From Helianthus annuus (Eukaryota > Streptophyta > Magnoliopsida > Asterales > Asteraceae): a DNA stretch of 64,000 nucleotides. The stretch spans positions 15,612,611 through 15,676,610 of the forward strand of contig NC_035433.2 in the NCBI RefSeq assembly GCF_002127325.2. Reading direction: 5' to 3'. Under the pieces are notes generated by a model, which worked only from the letters and a program-made list of their open reading frames with translations, searched no databases and was not told where the DNA came from. The translations under genes were made by a program, and so were the position numbers. This document shows positions 11,301 through 22,581 of this stretch, one piece after another; position 1 is the stretch's first letter, and every line of letters starts with the position of its first letter.

Positions 11301-11830
11301 GAGCCTTACAGCTCACTATTCAGTCTGGTCTTCCTGCACAAATACGAGATGCTCAGGTGGAAGCATTGAAACCCGAAAACGTAAAGGCTGAAGCTTTGCG
11401 CGGCTCAAAGGCAACGAATGGAACAAAAGGAAGACGGCGCCTACTATGTAACGTGGCGTATTTGGGTCCCACTTTATGGCAGTTTACGAGAGCTTGTGAT
11501 GGATGAAGCTCATAAGTCTCGCTACTCGATACATCCAGGATCGGATAAAATGTACCACGACATCAGAACTACATACTGGTGGCCTAGCATGAAAGCCCAC
11601 ATCGCTACTTACGTCGGCAAGTGTTTGACATGTGCAAAAGTCAAAGTGGAGTATCAGAAACCAGCGGGCCTACTTCAGCAACCCAGGATACCACAGTGGA
11701 AATGGGAAGAAATTTCCATGGATTTTGTTACTGGTCTGCCTAGATCTCAGCGTGGGAATGATACTATATGGGTGATCGTGGATCGACTCACCAAGTCTGC
11801 ACACTTCCTGGCTATAAAGGAAACGGATAA
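8313..11830 (+). pseudogene. TekB gag-pol, first part (gag to integrase), stops and a frameshift
   Basis: Exon 2 of gag continues through zinc knuckles (about 9090-9300), protease (DSGAD near 9500), RT (IDDIL near 10506), RNase H (YCDAS near 10942) and the start of integrase. Lesions: TGG-to-TAG at 8411-8413 and 8948-8950, AAG-to-TAG at 10685-10687, and a +1 frameshift near 11406-11415. TekC then interrupts the integrase after GATAA (11826-11830). The protein is otherwise close to TekA, and the two can be compared directly to identify each lesion. It would have been a cytoplasmic and nuclear replication polyprotein; this copy cannot produce it. Confidence 0.88.
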
Positions 11831-12734
11831 TGTGACAACCCGAGTTTCTGACTTTGACTTTTGTATTTAATGTGCGTTGACTTTGACTATGTAGTCATTT
11901 GACTTGTTAAATTGTAACTGTATATGTGATGCTATAACGAAATGTATTGTGTTTGCTCGTTATGTGTTGGAAATTTAAGTTGCATAAGTTGTTTAGAAAC
12001 TGAACCACTCGACGAAACAGAAGTTGATTCGTCAAACAACCCACCGGCGAAACAGGAGTTTGATTCGTCAACTTCAGTTTCGGCGAAATGGGTCTGATTC
12101 GCCGGCCCACCAGTTTCGCCAAAGCCCTTTACGGCCCAAAACATGTTACGTGACTTTAAATAACTAACCGACCCATTCGTCACACACTTTAGCAAACTGA
12201 AACCCTAGAACTCTTCCCTGTGTGACGGCAGCTCTGCATACTTTCACGCCCGCTTGACGATCAGACCATCTTTACGAATATCTCGGTTAGTGTGATTAGT
12301 CTTGTAATTCGTCTTGTATGTGTATATTGTTGTTTTCGTTAATCTGATCAGGGCAATCGAGTAGAGTGCTAGTAACGATCATGCGTAGACTATTGTTCTA
12401 ACGATGAGTTATGTTGCGTGATGTTGGTGAACGACTATGTATAAATGCGAAAATTGTTGATGTATACGAATTGGCAAACTACTAGGGTTTTTGTGATTAA
12501 ACTAAATGATGATATACTTATTGTTCTACTACGTTAACGGTTACGTTGTGATGCATGTGGAATAGTGATTCGTAGTGTAGGCTTTGTTATGTATGAACGG
12601 CGATTATGTAATTTCTGTTTGATGATTGATGATGTCGGTGACGGCTGAACTACAAACCATGATTAGGGTTTCTGTAAAATTGTAACTGATGAATACTTTT
12701 GACGTAACTGATGTTCAACGTAACTGGCAAGTGG

Positions 12735-12935
12735 ACGAAACAAAGATCTTGGAGAAATAGAATGTGTTTCGCCAAAAAGGAAGTTGACGAGATGGAATCT
12801 TGTTTCGCCAAAAGGGAGTTGGCGAAACAGGTTGTGTTTCGCCAAAGGTTGTGTTTCGCCAAAGGTGTGTTTCGCCAAAGGTGTGATTCGCCAAAGTGTG
12901 ATTCGCCAAAAGTGTATTTCGCCAACTTGAATACT
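12735..12935 (+). repeat. TekC LTR array of TTTCGCCAA motifs (5' copy)
   Basis: About ten copies of TTTCGCCAA or its inverse TTGGCGAAA (some GATTCGCC) lie within 200 bp, in both orientations, spaced about 15-25 bp. The 3' LTR repeats it at 20244-20445. A related array in TekB is at 37466-37630. Open frames here on either strand arise from the repetition and are not genes. Confidence 0.8.
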
Positions 12936-13207
12936 TGCACAGTAACCTGATTTAACATTGTTAGAAGTTAACTGAGATATTTAACTGCTGTTAAGTGATA
13001 CGCATGACTTATATGAATTCGAATGTGTACAATGTGCTACTTAGTGGTTATCAATGCGTTGTCCTTTGTGATTACACATACGTGCCAACTTTGTGAATAC
13101 CAACTGATCATATACATATACGTACCGTAGGACTTGACTGATTGTTTGTGAGCACTTACTGTAACATACCGAGCAAATAAAGGTGAGTTCATTGCATTTC
13201 TCTAGCA

Positions 13208-13544
13208 TGCGTCCCGGTGGTTTGGGACAACTGGTAAACATTTGGAAGGGAAACCTTGGGTAAACAACTTAATCGGTTTTGGTTATTGAACATGGAATCT
13301 ATCATCGGATTGCCTGGAGGGCAATGGGGGTAATTAGTTGATAGCGCTATTAGGTAGGAAACCTCACACCGGGCCGTAAGGACGGGGGTGAACTAATTAT
13401 CTGGGTTTCACTATGGTTGTTTAGAGGCACACTCCTCGGTTACGTAAGGGCGCTTTCCCTAGGGTAACTAACTGAACAACATAGTGGGTTGCTAAGAGGC
13501 ACACTCCTCGGTTACGGAAGGGCGTAGTCCCTAGGGTAACTAAC
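13208..13544 (+). repeat. TekC LTR hairpin region
   Basis: A GTCCC/GGGAC stem stands near 13209-13227, at the position where TekB has ATTCCC/GGGAAT. ATTGCC/GGCAAT follows near 13308. A 51-bp unit then occurs twice (13423-13473 and 13495-13544), each folding as GTTAC-AGGG-loop-CCCT-GTAAC, with loops CGCTTT and CGTAGT. All lie in the possible LTR intron 13183-13661. Confidence 0.7.
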
Positions 13545-13970
13545 ATGAGCAACATCGTAACACGACATTGAATCGCATTAACCTATATCTGGTAACACAA
13601 CTCATTTACAAAACCTTGAACTCACCAGCGTAGTCTGACACACTTGTTTGCATGCTTGTAGGTCGTTAACCTTGGAACTTGGACTTGCTATCTGGGCGTG
13701 CTGGAGTGGTCATGGATCGAAGCTGCTGGATTATTTATAATTGATACATTGGCTTAAGTTTATTTTGAAACAATTACTAAACGACTTGTCATATGCTTCC
13801 GCTACATAACTCTTGAGAATTAATATCGTGTTTGACCTTTAATCTTGGCTATTGACGATATGTTTTATTAAGTATTTACTATTGGTTCAATGTGATTGAT
13901 GGCTCACACTCTGATGTGTAACACGCCTCGCGGGGTTTCCGCAGGTGGTATTTTTGGGGGTGTTACAGTT

Positions 13971-13983
13971 TGGTATCAGAGCC
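13971..13983 (+). other. TekC primer binding site (initiator-Met tRNA)
   Basis: TGGTATCAGAGCC three bases after the LTR end. A two-storey stem follows: GGTTATA and GGTTTTA (13987-13993, 14002-14008) pair with TAAAACC and TATAACC (14019-14025, 14030-14036). Confidence 0.92.
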
Positions 13984-14280
13984 ACTGGTTATAGTGAACT
14001 AGGTTTTAAAACGTTTTATAAAACCAGAGTATAACCAAATACCTTCGAAGAATCGATCATGACACTCAGCTCCAGATTGCAAGGTTCGTCTCCTGTTTAG
14101 TTTATGCATTACTTCTTTAGTAGTCACACACTCATAACTTGCATGACACGATATACTCACTACTACGGTGACTAGATAGTGAGACACTACTCATCGACTT
14201 ATGTGAATAGTAAACCTATGATACCATCCATTGTGTTGTGTGAACGGGGGAAACTTCGAGCGCAAGCTAAGAGGCACTGA

Positions 14281-14363
14281 GATAAGCATGCAAATTGCCT
14301 TATTATTACGGGTGCACACTTAATAATAACGTGGGGTGCATGCGAGTCCCAGTGAGGCTTATC
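14281..14363 (+). other. TekC leader nested stem-loop with palindromic apical loop
   Basis: Three nested perfect stems occur: GATAAGC/GCTTATC (14281-14287, 14357-14363), GCATGCA/TGCATGC (14286-14292, 14337-14343; it shares GC with the first) and TTATTATTA/TAATAATAA (14300-14308, 14321-14329). The 12-nt apical loop contains the self-complementary hexamer GTGCAC (14312-14317). It sits between primer site and gag start, where retroviral RNAs keep dimerisation and packaging signals. That role is inferred by analogy. Confidence 0.6.
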
Positions 14364-14483
14364 GAGCGTGAGAAGGGTTCTGCCTTATTATGTGTGAACT
14401 TGGTAGTACGTAGATATCAACCTGATACTTGATATCCATCTCGTTTTGATTTCCTGAATCGGTTCATCTTTATATATAGAATC

Positions 14484-17400
14484 ATGAGTGGACGAGGACA
14501 CGGGCGTGGCAACATCAACATGACTCAGGCTGAGTTGACTGACCTAATCAACACCCGTGTGGCTGAGGCTTTAGCAGCCTATCAAGCTGGTACGGAATGT
14601 ACCAAGTACTCTTACTCTTATAACGCATACACGTCTTTTCACTCCTGTAACGTGTTTCCTTTCGTCATTTAGGTCAGCAAGCGCAACCTCAACCCAACCA
14701 GCCTGCGTGTACGTTCAAAATGTTTATGGACTGTAAGCCACAGACCTTCACCGGGACAGAAGGGGCTGTGGGACTTCTGAGATGGTTCGAGAAAGCAGAG
14801 TCTGTGTTCGCTATTTGTAACTGTCCCGCTGGGGACAGGGTGAAATATGCTGCGGGTACCTTGGCGGATGGTGCCCTAACGTGGTGGAATGTCCAAGTGC
14901 AGTTGTTGGGCATCGAGGCAACAAATGCTACAACCTGGGATGATTTTAAGGAACTGATCAGAGAGGAGTATTGTCCTCGGGATGAGGTTCAGAAGTTGGA
15001 AAACGAGTACTATGACTTGAAGATGGTTGGATCTGAAGTCGAAGCGTATGTGAAGCGATCGTATGAATTGGCGGACATGTGCCCGAACTTGTCCCGGCCT
15101 ATGTCTCGGAGGATTGAGTTATTCATCAAGGGGTTGCCTCCGCGTGTGAAGAGTTTAGTCACTGCAGCCCATCTCAATGATTTAACACAGATCGTTCGTC
15201 TGACCCATAAGATTGTGGACCAAGAAGTAGAGAGCGATTCGTTACCCCCGCGTATTTCGGCCACTACTACTACTACACCCACTGCCACTGCGTCCGCTAA
15301 TGATAACAAGCGGAAGTGGAGTGATTATGACAAGGCATCCAGTGCTGGCCAGACTCAGAAAAGGCCAGACAACAGCAACCGCAACATCAGTCAGTCATCT
15401 TCTGTCAATCAAGGCCAGGGAAGTGGCCACAGCCAGGGTTCATATGCAGGGAGAAAGCCACGGTGTAACAGATGTGGCTATCATCATTGGGGGCCGTGTG
15501 GTCGGACGTGTAACAAGTGTGGTAAGCCAGGCCATGAGGCCAGGGATTGTAGAACCTCACAACCCAAACACCAGCAGCAACAGAACCAGCAAAACCAGAG
15601 ACAACAGGGGCAACCACCCCAGCAGAACCAAGGTTCCAGGAAGGGGTGCTACCAGTGTGGTGACGAGGGCCACTTTAAGCGGGATTGCCCTCAGTTAAAC
15701 CAGAACGCCAACGACAACAACCGCCCGAATAATAACAATGCTGGGAACAACAACAACAATAACGGCAATAATGGGGGTAACGGTAATGGTGCTCGAGGGA
15801 GGGTGTTCCAGCTTGGGGCAGGGGATGCTAGGAATGACGGCAATGTTGTCACCGGTACGTTTCCTGTAAACAATCATATTGCTTCTGTGTTATTTGATTC
15901 TGGTGCCGACTGGAGTTACGTGTCCTTAGAATTTAGTCAACGATTGGGGATAACCCCAACGCCTTTAGAAGTTAAGCAAGTAGTAGAACTAGCGGATGGT
16001 AAAACAATAGAAGCCTCGAATGTCCTCATCGGGTGCAAGCTAGATCTCGTGGGTCAAGTATTCGATATTGATCTCTTTCCCGTTACGCTCGGTAGTTTCG
16101 ATATAGTGGTAGGCATGGATTGGCTGTCCAAGCACCAAGCAGAAATTTTGTGCAAGGAGAAGGTGGTGCGTATCCCTCTCCCTGATGGGGAGTCCTTACT
16201 GGTTCAAGGGCATCGTAGTGGGACGATGGTTGGTATCATCTCGGCTATGCATGCGCAAAAGTGTCTACAAAAGGGGTATCCTGCGATGTTAGCGTTAGTT
16301 ACAAACGCTCAGTCTGAGGAGAGAAGGATCGAGGATCTGCCGGTGGTGCGGGATTTCGCTGATGTGTTCCCAGAGGAGTTACCAGGGTTACCTCCTCACC
16401 GTCAAGTGGAATTTCAGGTTGATCTGGCGCCAGGAGCGGCCCCAATTGCCCGAGCTCCATATCAGTTGGCTCCTGGGGAGCTACAGGAATTGTCTAATCA
16501 GTTACAGGAATTGTTGGATAGGGGATTCATTCGACCCAGTTCTTCGCCTTGGGGAGCCCCAGTTCTGTTTGTGAAGAAGAAAGACGGGTCATTCCGCATG
16601 TGTATCGATTATCGAGAGCTCAACAAGGTGACCATTAAGAACCGCTATCCGTTACCACGCATCGACGACTTGTTTGACCAGTTGCAAGGGTCAAGTTTTT
16701 ATTCAAAGATCGACTTAAGGTCGGGTTACCACCAGGTAAGGGTTAGAGAAGAAGACGTTCCCAAGACTGCTTTTCGAACGCGCTACGGACACTACGAGTT
16801 TTTGGTCATGCCGTTTGGATTGACGAATGCACCAGCGGTCTTCATGGATCTCATGAACCGTGTATGTAAGCCATATCTCGACGAGTTTGTTATAGTGTTT
16901 ATTGACGACATCTTGGTTTATTCAAAGAACAAGGAGGATCACGAGCGTCACCTACGTCTCATCTTAGAACTTTTGAGAAGGGAACAACTGTATGCTAAGT
17001 TTTCTAAGTGCGATTTTTGGATTCGAGAAGTGCATTTCCTTGGGCACGTTGTTAACGAGAAAGGGATACATGTGGATCCTGCGAAAGTGGACGCAGTTAA
17101 GAATTGGGCGGCACCAAAGACTCCTTCTGAGGTGCGACAATTTCTTGGTCTCGCTGGATATTATCGGAGGTTTATTAGAGATTTCTCGAAGATCGCACAA
17201 CCCCTCACTTCGCTGACACAGACAAACACGGTATACTCTTGGGGAACGAAGCAGGAAGAGGCCTTCCAGTTATTAAAACAGAAACTTTGCAGCGCACCGA
17301 TTTTGTCTTTACCAGAGGGTACCGAAGATTTTGTGGTCTACTGTGATGCATCTATTCAGGGTCTCGGATGTGTGTTAATGCAACGCGAGAAGGTGATAGC

Positions 17401-19270
17401 CTATGCCTCGCGACAGTTGAAGATTCACGAGAAAAACTACACGACACACGACTTGGAGTTAGGAGCGGTGGTATTTGCGTTGAAGATCTGGAGGCACTAT
17501 CTGTACGGTACCAAATGCACCATCTACACCGACCATAGGAGTCTTCAGCATATCTTCGACCAGAAAGAATTGAATATGCGGCAACGGCGATGGGTTGAAT
17601 TATTGAACGATTATGAATGCGCCATCAAGTATCATCCGGGCAAGGCGAACGTTGTAGCTGACACCCTCAGCAGAAAGGATAATGCACCTAGGCGTGTACG
17701 AGCATTGCAACTCACGATCCAGTCCAATCTTCCTTCCCAGATACGAAACGCTCAGTTAGAAGCGTTGAAACCAGAGAACGTTCAAGCTGAAGCTTTACGC
17801 GGCTCAAGACAACGACTAGAACAAAAGGGAGACGGTGCTTACTACGTAACCGGACGCATCTGGGTTCCACTCTATGGTGACTTACGACAACTGGTAATGG
17901 ATGAGGCACAGAAGTCACGTTACTCCGTACATCCTGGATCAGATAAGATGTACCACGACTTGAAAACTACATACTGGTGGCCTAGCATGAAAGCCTATAT
18001 AGCGACATACGTCAGTAAATGTTTGACTTGTGCTAAAGTCAAGGCGGAACATCAAAAGCCCTCAGGTCTACTGCAGCAACCAAAGATACCCACATGGAAG
18101 TGGGAACAGATCGCCATGGATTTCGTGACAGGACTACCAAGAACTCAGGCCGGAAACGATACCATTTGGGTGATTGTTGATCGTCTCACGAAGTCAGCAC
18201 ATTTCTTAGCAATCAAGGAGACAGACAAGTTTTCGCAGCTAGCAGCGGTTTATCTTAAAGAGGTCGTCTCTAGGCATGGGGTACCAACTTCTATCATCTC
18301 AGATCAAGATCCGCGTTTCACTTCAGAGTTATGGCAGTCAATGCATAAATCGTTCGGTTCCCAACTCGACATGAGTACCGCTTATCACCCGCAGACGGAT
18401 GGTCAAAGCGAGCGCACCATCCAGACACTTGAAGACATGCTGCGAGCATGTGTAATTGATTTCGGGAAGGGGTGGGAGAAACACTTGCCATTGATAGAGT
18501 TCTCCTACAACAACAGCTACCATACAAGTATTAAGGCAGCTCCGTTCGAAGCACTGTACGGACGGAAATGTCGTTCACCTCTCTGCTGGCTTGAGGTGGG
18601 TGATAGTCAGATCACAGGCCCTGAGTTTGTGCTTGAAGCGTCAGAAAGCATTGTGCAAATCCGAAACCGTATGGCCGCAGCTCGCGACCGCCAGAAAAGC
18701 TACGCTGACAAGCGTAGTAAACCGTTGGAATTTGAAGTTAATGATCGCGTTATGTTAAAGGTCTCACCCTGGAAGGGTGTGGTGCGTTTTGGGAAACGCG
18801 GCAAACTAAACCCCCGTTACGTAGGACCCTTCAAAATTCTGGAACGAATTGGAAAGGTAGCTTACAGGTTGGAACTACCTGCTGAGTTGGGTAATGTTCA
18901 CGATGTATTTCATGTGTCGCAGTTAAAGAAGTGTTTGGTTGACGAAACACTAGTTGTACCATTTCAGGAGCTGAAAATAGATGACAAGTTACAGTTTGTC
19001 GAAGAACCTATTGAGATTATGGATCGGGAAGTTAAAGTGCGTAAGCATAGTCGTATACCCATTGTGAGAGTTCGTTGGAACTCAAGACGTGGTCCGGAGT
19101 TCACGTGGGAACGCGAGGACCAGATGGAACGTAAGTATCCACACTTATTTCCCAAAGACAAGACCAAGCCTAGCAATTCTGCATCTCATGTAACTAGTGA
19201 ATTTCGGGACGAAATTCCCATTCAAGTTGGGGATGATGTGACACCCGCGGAAAATGCACAGTCATCTTGA
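14484..19270 (+). CDS. TekC gag-pol polyprotein (two exons, about 1,567 aa)
   Basis: Exon 1 is 14484-14589 and exon 2 is 14673-19270; splicing in phase 1 gives one frame with no stop. Counting from the Met at 14720, I see capsid-like gag (1-200), zinc knuckles (about 245-325, [14 protein letters not shown] and [14 protein letters not shown]), Asn-rich linker, protease DSGAD (about 392), RT with IDDIL (about 726), RNase H YCDAS (about 873), integrase HHCC and catalytic core (about 1040-1260), and a chromodomain-like tail with [13 protein letters not shown] (about 1445). All catalytic motifs look intact. It would assemble particles, copy the RNA and integrate the DNA; the tail probably guides integration to marked chromatin. 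Gag and Pol share one frame with no visible frameshift signal. Confidence 0.92.
14590..14672 (+). other. TekC gag intron (83 nt)
   Basis: GTACGGAA donor, TCATTTAG acceptor, phase 1 (Gly split G|GT). Without splicing the first frame ends at 14669-14671 after 62 codons, within the last bases of the intron, and never reaches the main frame. Position and phase match TekB and TekE. Confidence 0.78.
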
Positions 19271-19339
19271 TTAGCATCGCATCGTGTTGCGGATGGCTTA
19301 TCAAATTTCGGGACGAAATTTCTTTCAAGTTGGGGATGA
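19199..19339 (+). promoter_or_regulatory. TekC duplicated hairpin plus purine tract before the 3' LTR
   Basis: Hairpins at 19199-19217 (coding, GAATTTCG/CGAAATTC) and 19303-19321 (noncoding, AAATTTCG/CGAAATTT). The first is followed 19 nt later by TGTGACACCC, the second 18 nt later by the real LTR start at 19340, confirmed by the GATAA duplication. Confidence 0.75.
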
Positions 19340-21476
19340 TGTGACAACCCGAGTTTCTGACTTAGACTTTTGTATTTAATGTGCGTTGACTTTGACTGTG
19401 TAGTCATTTGACTTGTTAAATTGTAACTGTATATGTGATGCTATAACGAAATGTATTGTGTTTGCTCGTTATGTGTTGGAAATTTAAGTTGCATAAGTTG
19501 TTTAGAAACTGAACCACTCGACGAAACAGAAGTTGATTCGTCAAACAACCCACCGGCGAAACAGGAGTTTGATTCGTCAACTTCAGTTTCGGCGAAATGG
19601 GTCTGATTCGCCGGCCCACCAGTTTCGCCAAAGCCCTTTACGGCCCAAAACGTGTTACGTGACTTTAAATAACTAACCGACCCATTCGTCACACACTTTA
19701 GCAAACTGAAACCCTAGAACTCTTCCCTGTGTGACGGCAGCTCTGCATACTTTCACGCCCGCTTGACGATCAGACCATCTTTACGAATATCTCGGTTAGT
19801 GTGATTAGTCTTGTAATTCGTCTTGTATGTGTATATTGTTGTTTTCGTTAATCTGATCAGGGCAATCGAGTAGAGTGCTAGTAATGATCATGCGTAGACT
19901 ATTGTTCTAACGATGAGTTATGTTGCGTGATGTTGGTGAACGACTGTGTATAAATGCGAAAATTGTTGATGTATACGAATTGGCAAACTACTAGGGTTTT
20001 TGTGATTAAACTAAATGACGATATACTTATTGTTCTACTACGTTAACGGTTACGTTGTGATGCAGGTGGAATAGTGATTCGTAGTGTAGGCTTTGTTATG
20101 TATGAACGGCGATTATGTAATTTCTGTTTGATGATTGATGATGTCGGTGACGGCTGAACTACAAACCATGATTAGGGTTTCTGTAAAATTGTAACTGATG
20201 AATACTTTTGACGTAACTGATGTTCAACGTAACTGGCAAGTGGACGAAACAGAGATCTTGGCGAAATAGAATGTGTGTCGCCAAAAAGGAAGTTGACGAG
20301 ATGGAATCTTGTTTCGCCAAAAGGGAGTTGGCGAAACAGGTTGTGTTTCGCCAAAGGTTGTGTTTCGCCAAAGGTGTGTTTCGCCAAAGGTGTGATTCGC
20401 CAAAGTGTGATTCGCCAAAAGTGTATTTCGCCAACTTGAATACTTGCACAGTAACCTGATTTAACATTGTTAGAAGTTAACTGAGATATTTAACTGCTGT
20501 TAAGTGATACGCATGACTTATATGAATTCGAATGTGTACAATGTGCTACTTAGTGGTTATCAATGCGTTGTCCTTTGTGATTACACATACGTGCCAACTT
20601 TGTGAATACCAACTGATCATATACATATACGTACCGTAGGACTTGACTGATTGTTTGTGAGCACTTACTGTAACATACCGAGCAAATCAAGGTGAGTTCA
20701 TTGCATTTCTCTAGCATGCGTCCCGGTGGTTTGGGACAACTGGTAAACATTTGGAAGGGAAACCTTGGGTAAACAACTTAATCGGTTTTGGTTATTGAAC
20801 ATGGAATCTATCATCGGATTGCCTGGAGGGCAATGGGGGTAATTAGTTGATAGCGCTATTAGGTAGGAAACCTCACACCGGGCCGTAAGGACGGGGGTGA
20901 ACTAATTATCTGGGTTTCACTATGGTTGTTTAGAGGCACACTCCTCGGTTACGTAAGGGAGCTTTCCCTAGGGTAACTAACTAAACAACATAGTGGGTTG
21001 CTAAGAGGCACACTCCTCGGTTACGGAAGGGCGTAGTCCCTAGGGTAACTAACATGAGCAACATCGTAACACAACATTGAATCGCATTAACCTATATCTG
21101 GTAACACAACTCATTTACAAAACCTTGAACTCACCAGCGTAGTCTGACACACTTGTTTGCATGCTTGTAGGTCGTTAACCTTGGAACTTGGACTTGCTAT
21201 CTGGGCGTGCTGGAGTGGTCATGGATCGAAGCTGCTGGATTATTTATAATTGATACATTGGCTTAAGTTTATTTTGAAACAATTACTAAACGACTTGTCA
21301 TATGCTTCCGCTACATAACTCTTGAGAATTAATATCGTGTTTGACCTTTAATCTTGGCTATTGACGATATGTTTTATTAAGTATTTACTATTGGTTCAAT
21401 GTGATTGGTGGCTCAGACTCTGATGTGTAACACGCCTCGCGGGGTTTCCGCAGGTGGTATTTTTGGGGGTGTTACA
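19340..21476 (+). repeat. TekC 3' LTR (2,137 bp)
   Basis: Same length as the 5' LTR and about 99% identical by eye, with the same motif and hairpin arrays (20244-20445 and about 20717-21053). It ends GGGTGTTACA, followed by the second GATAA. Confidence 0.94.
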
Positions 21477-21481
21477 GATAA

Positions 21482-22523
21482 GTTCTCCACTCTCGCAGAC
21501 ATCTATCTTAAAGAAGTTGTTTCGAGGCACGGGGTGCCCACCTCCATCATTTCGGATCGGGATGCACGATTCACGTCAGAGCTACGGCAAGCGATGCATA
21601 AATCTTTCGGCTCACGGCTAGACATGAGCACAGCATATCATCCTCAGACGGATAGGCAGTCTGAGCGAACGATCCAGACTCTTGAAGACATGCTTCGGGC
21701 ATGTGTTATTGATTTCGGCAACGGCTGGGAAAAGCACCTCCCTTTGGTGGAGTTCTCATACAATAACAGTTACCACACCAGCATATAAGCCGCTCCATTC
21801 GAGGCATTGTACGGACGTAAATGCCGGTCACCTCTCTGTTGGGCAGAGGTGGGGGATAGTCAGATCACGGGTCCGGAGATTGTAGTGGACGCCACAGAAA
21901 AGATTGCACAAATACGACAACGCATGGCGGCAGCACGCGACCGTCAGAAAGCATACGCGGATAAGCGTAGGAAACCGTTGGAATTTCAGGTCGGGGACCG
22001 GGTTTTACTCAAAGTTTCACCCTGGAAGGGTGTGGTTCGATTTGGTAAACGAGCCAAACTAAATCCGCGGTATGTCGGACCGTTCGAGATCATTGAGAAA
22101 ATAGGCAAAGTGGCCTACAAGCTAAACCTACCAGCTGAACTCGGTGCAGTTCACAATGTATTTCACGTGTCGAATCTGAAGAAGTGCCTGTCAGATGAGA
22201 CCCTCATAGTTCCTTTTAAGGAACTCACTATCGATGAGCGGTTGCAGTTCGTCGAGGAACCAGTTGAAATCACGGACCGGGATGTCAAGGTCCTCAAGAA
22301 CACGAGAATCCCTCTTGTTCGAGTTCGTTGGAACTCCCGTCGTGGCCCAGAGTTCACCTGGGAACGAGAAGATCAAACGAAACTCAAGTATCCCCAGTTA
22401 TTCGGAAACAGTGCAACCACTACTGAGGCTGAAGCTACTACAGAATTTCGGGACGAAATTCCAAATCAACGGGGGGATGATGTGACACCCCAGGAAAACC
22501 AGGAAACAACGCAACACAACTAG
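21482..22523 (+). pseudogene. TekB gag-pol, last part (integrase core to chromodomain-like tail)
   Basis: This continues the integrase frame broken by TekC: catalytic core, C-terminal domain and a chromodomain-like tail ([13 protein letters not shown]). One in-frame TAA at 21786-21788 replaces a Gln codon kept in TekA. The frame ends at 22523 after [12 protein letters not shown]. The match to TekA 3500-4524 is close throughout. Confidence 0.88.
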
Positions 22524-22581
22524 CTTCCTCAGTAACCGCATGCTAAATTTCGGGACGAAATTTCTTTCAAAATGGGGATAA
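22443..22581 (+). promoter_or_regulatory. TekB duplicated hairpin plus purine tract before the 3' LTR
   Basis: Hairpins at 22443-22461 (coding) and 22545-22563 (noncoding), with the same 19-nt and 18-nt spacing to TGTGACA as in TekA and TekC. The purine stretch AAAATGGGGATAA abuts the LTR start at 22582. Confidence 0.72.

Larger units (their letters stand above)
11831..13967 (+). repeat. TekC 5' LTR (2,137 bp)
   Basis: TGTGACAACCCGAG to GGGTGTTACA. Landmarks are a first GCGAAAC/GATTCGTC motif cluster (12010-12120), a TATA-like TTTAAATAA near 12155, AAACCCTAGAA near 12200 (transcript-leader-like), TCGGTTAGT at 12284, a TTTCGCCAA array (12735-12935), a possible donor AAG|GTGAGT at 13182/13183, paired-arm repeats (13208-13544) and an acceptor CTTGTAG at 13661. 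It provides promoter and polyadenylation signals. Confidence 0.92.
11831..21476 (+). mobile_element. TekC: complete, apparently intact Ty3/gypsy chromovirus-like element (9.6 kb)
   Basis: Two 2,137-bp LTRs (11831-13967 and 19340-21476) flank primer site, leader, one uninterrupted gag-pol and the 3' hairpin/purine module. The target duplication GATAA is seen at 11826-11830 and 21477-21481, and the TekB integrase frame resumes exactly across it. By eye the LTRs differ at roughly 17 positions (about 0.8%), which implies a recent insertion. This is the only full-length coding-competent element in the window and so a candidate for current activity. Confidence 0.95.

Noticed and set aside
12735..12935. 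E2F binding sites
   Set aside because: TTTCGCC differs from the TTTSSCGC consensus in the last positions; I do not claim them without binding data.
12650..12958. Several overlapping open frames on both strands in the TekC LTR (and 20159-20467)
   Set aside because: They arise from the TTTCGCCAA repeat array, which lacks stops in several frames; proteins are repetitive and unlike anything known.
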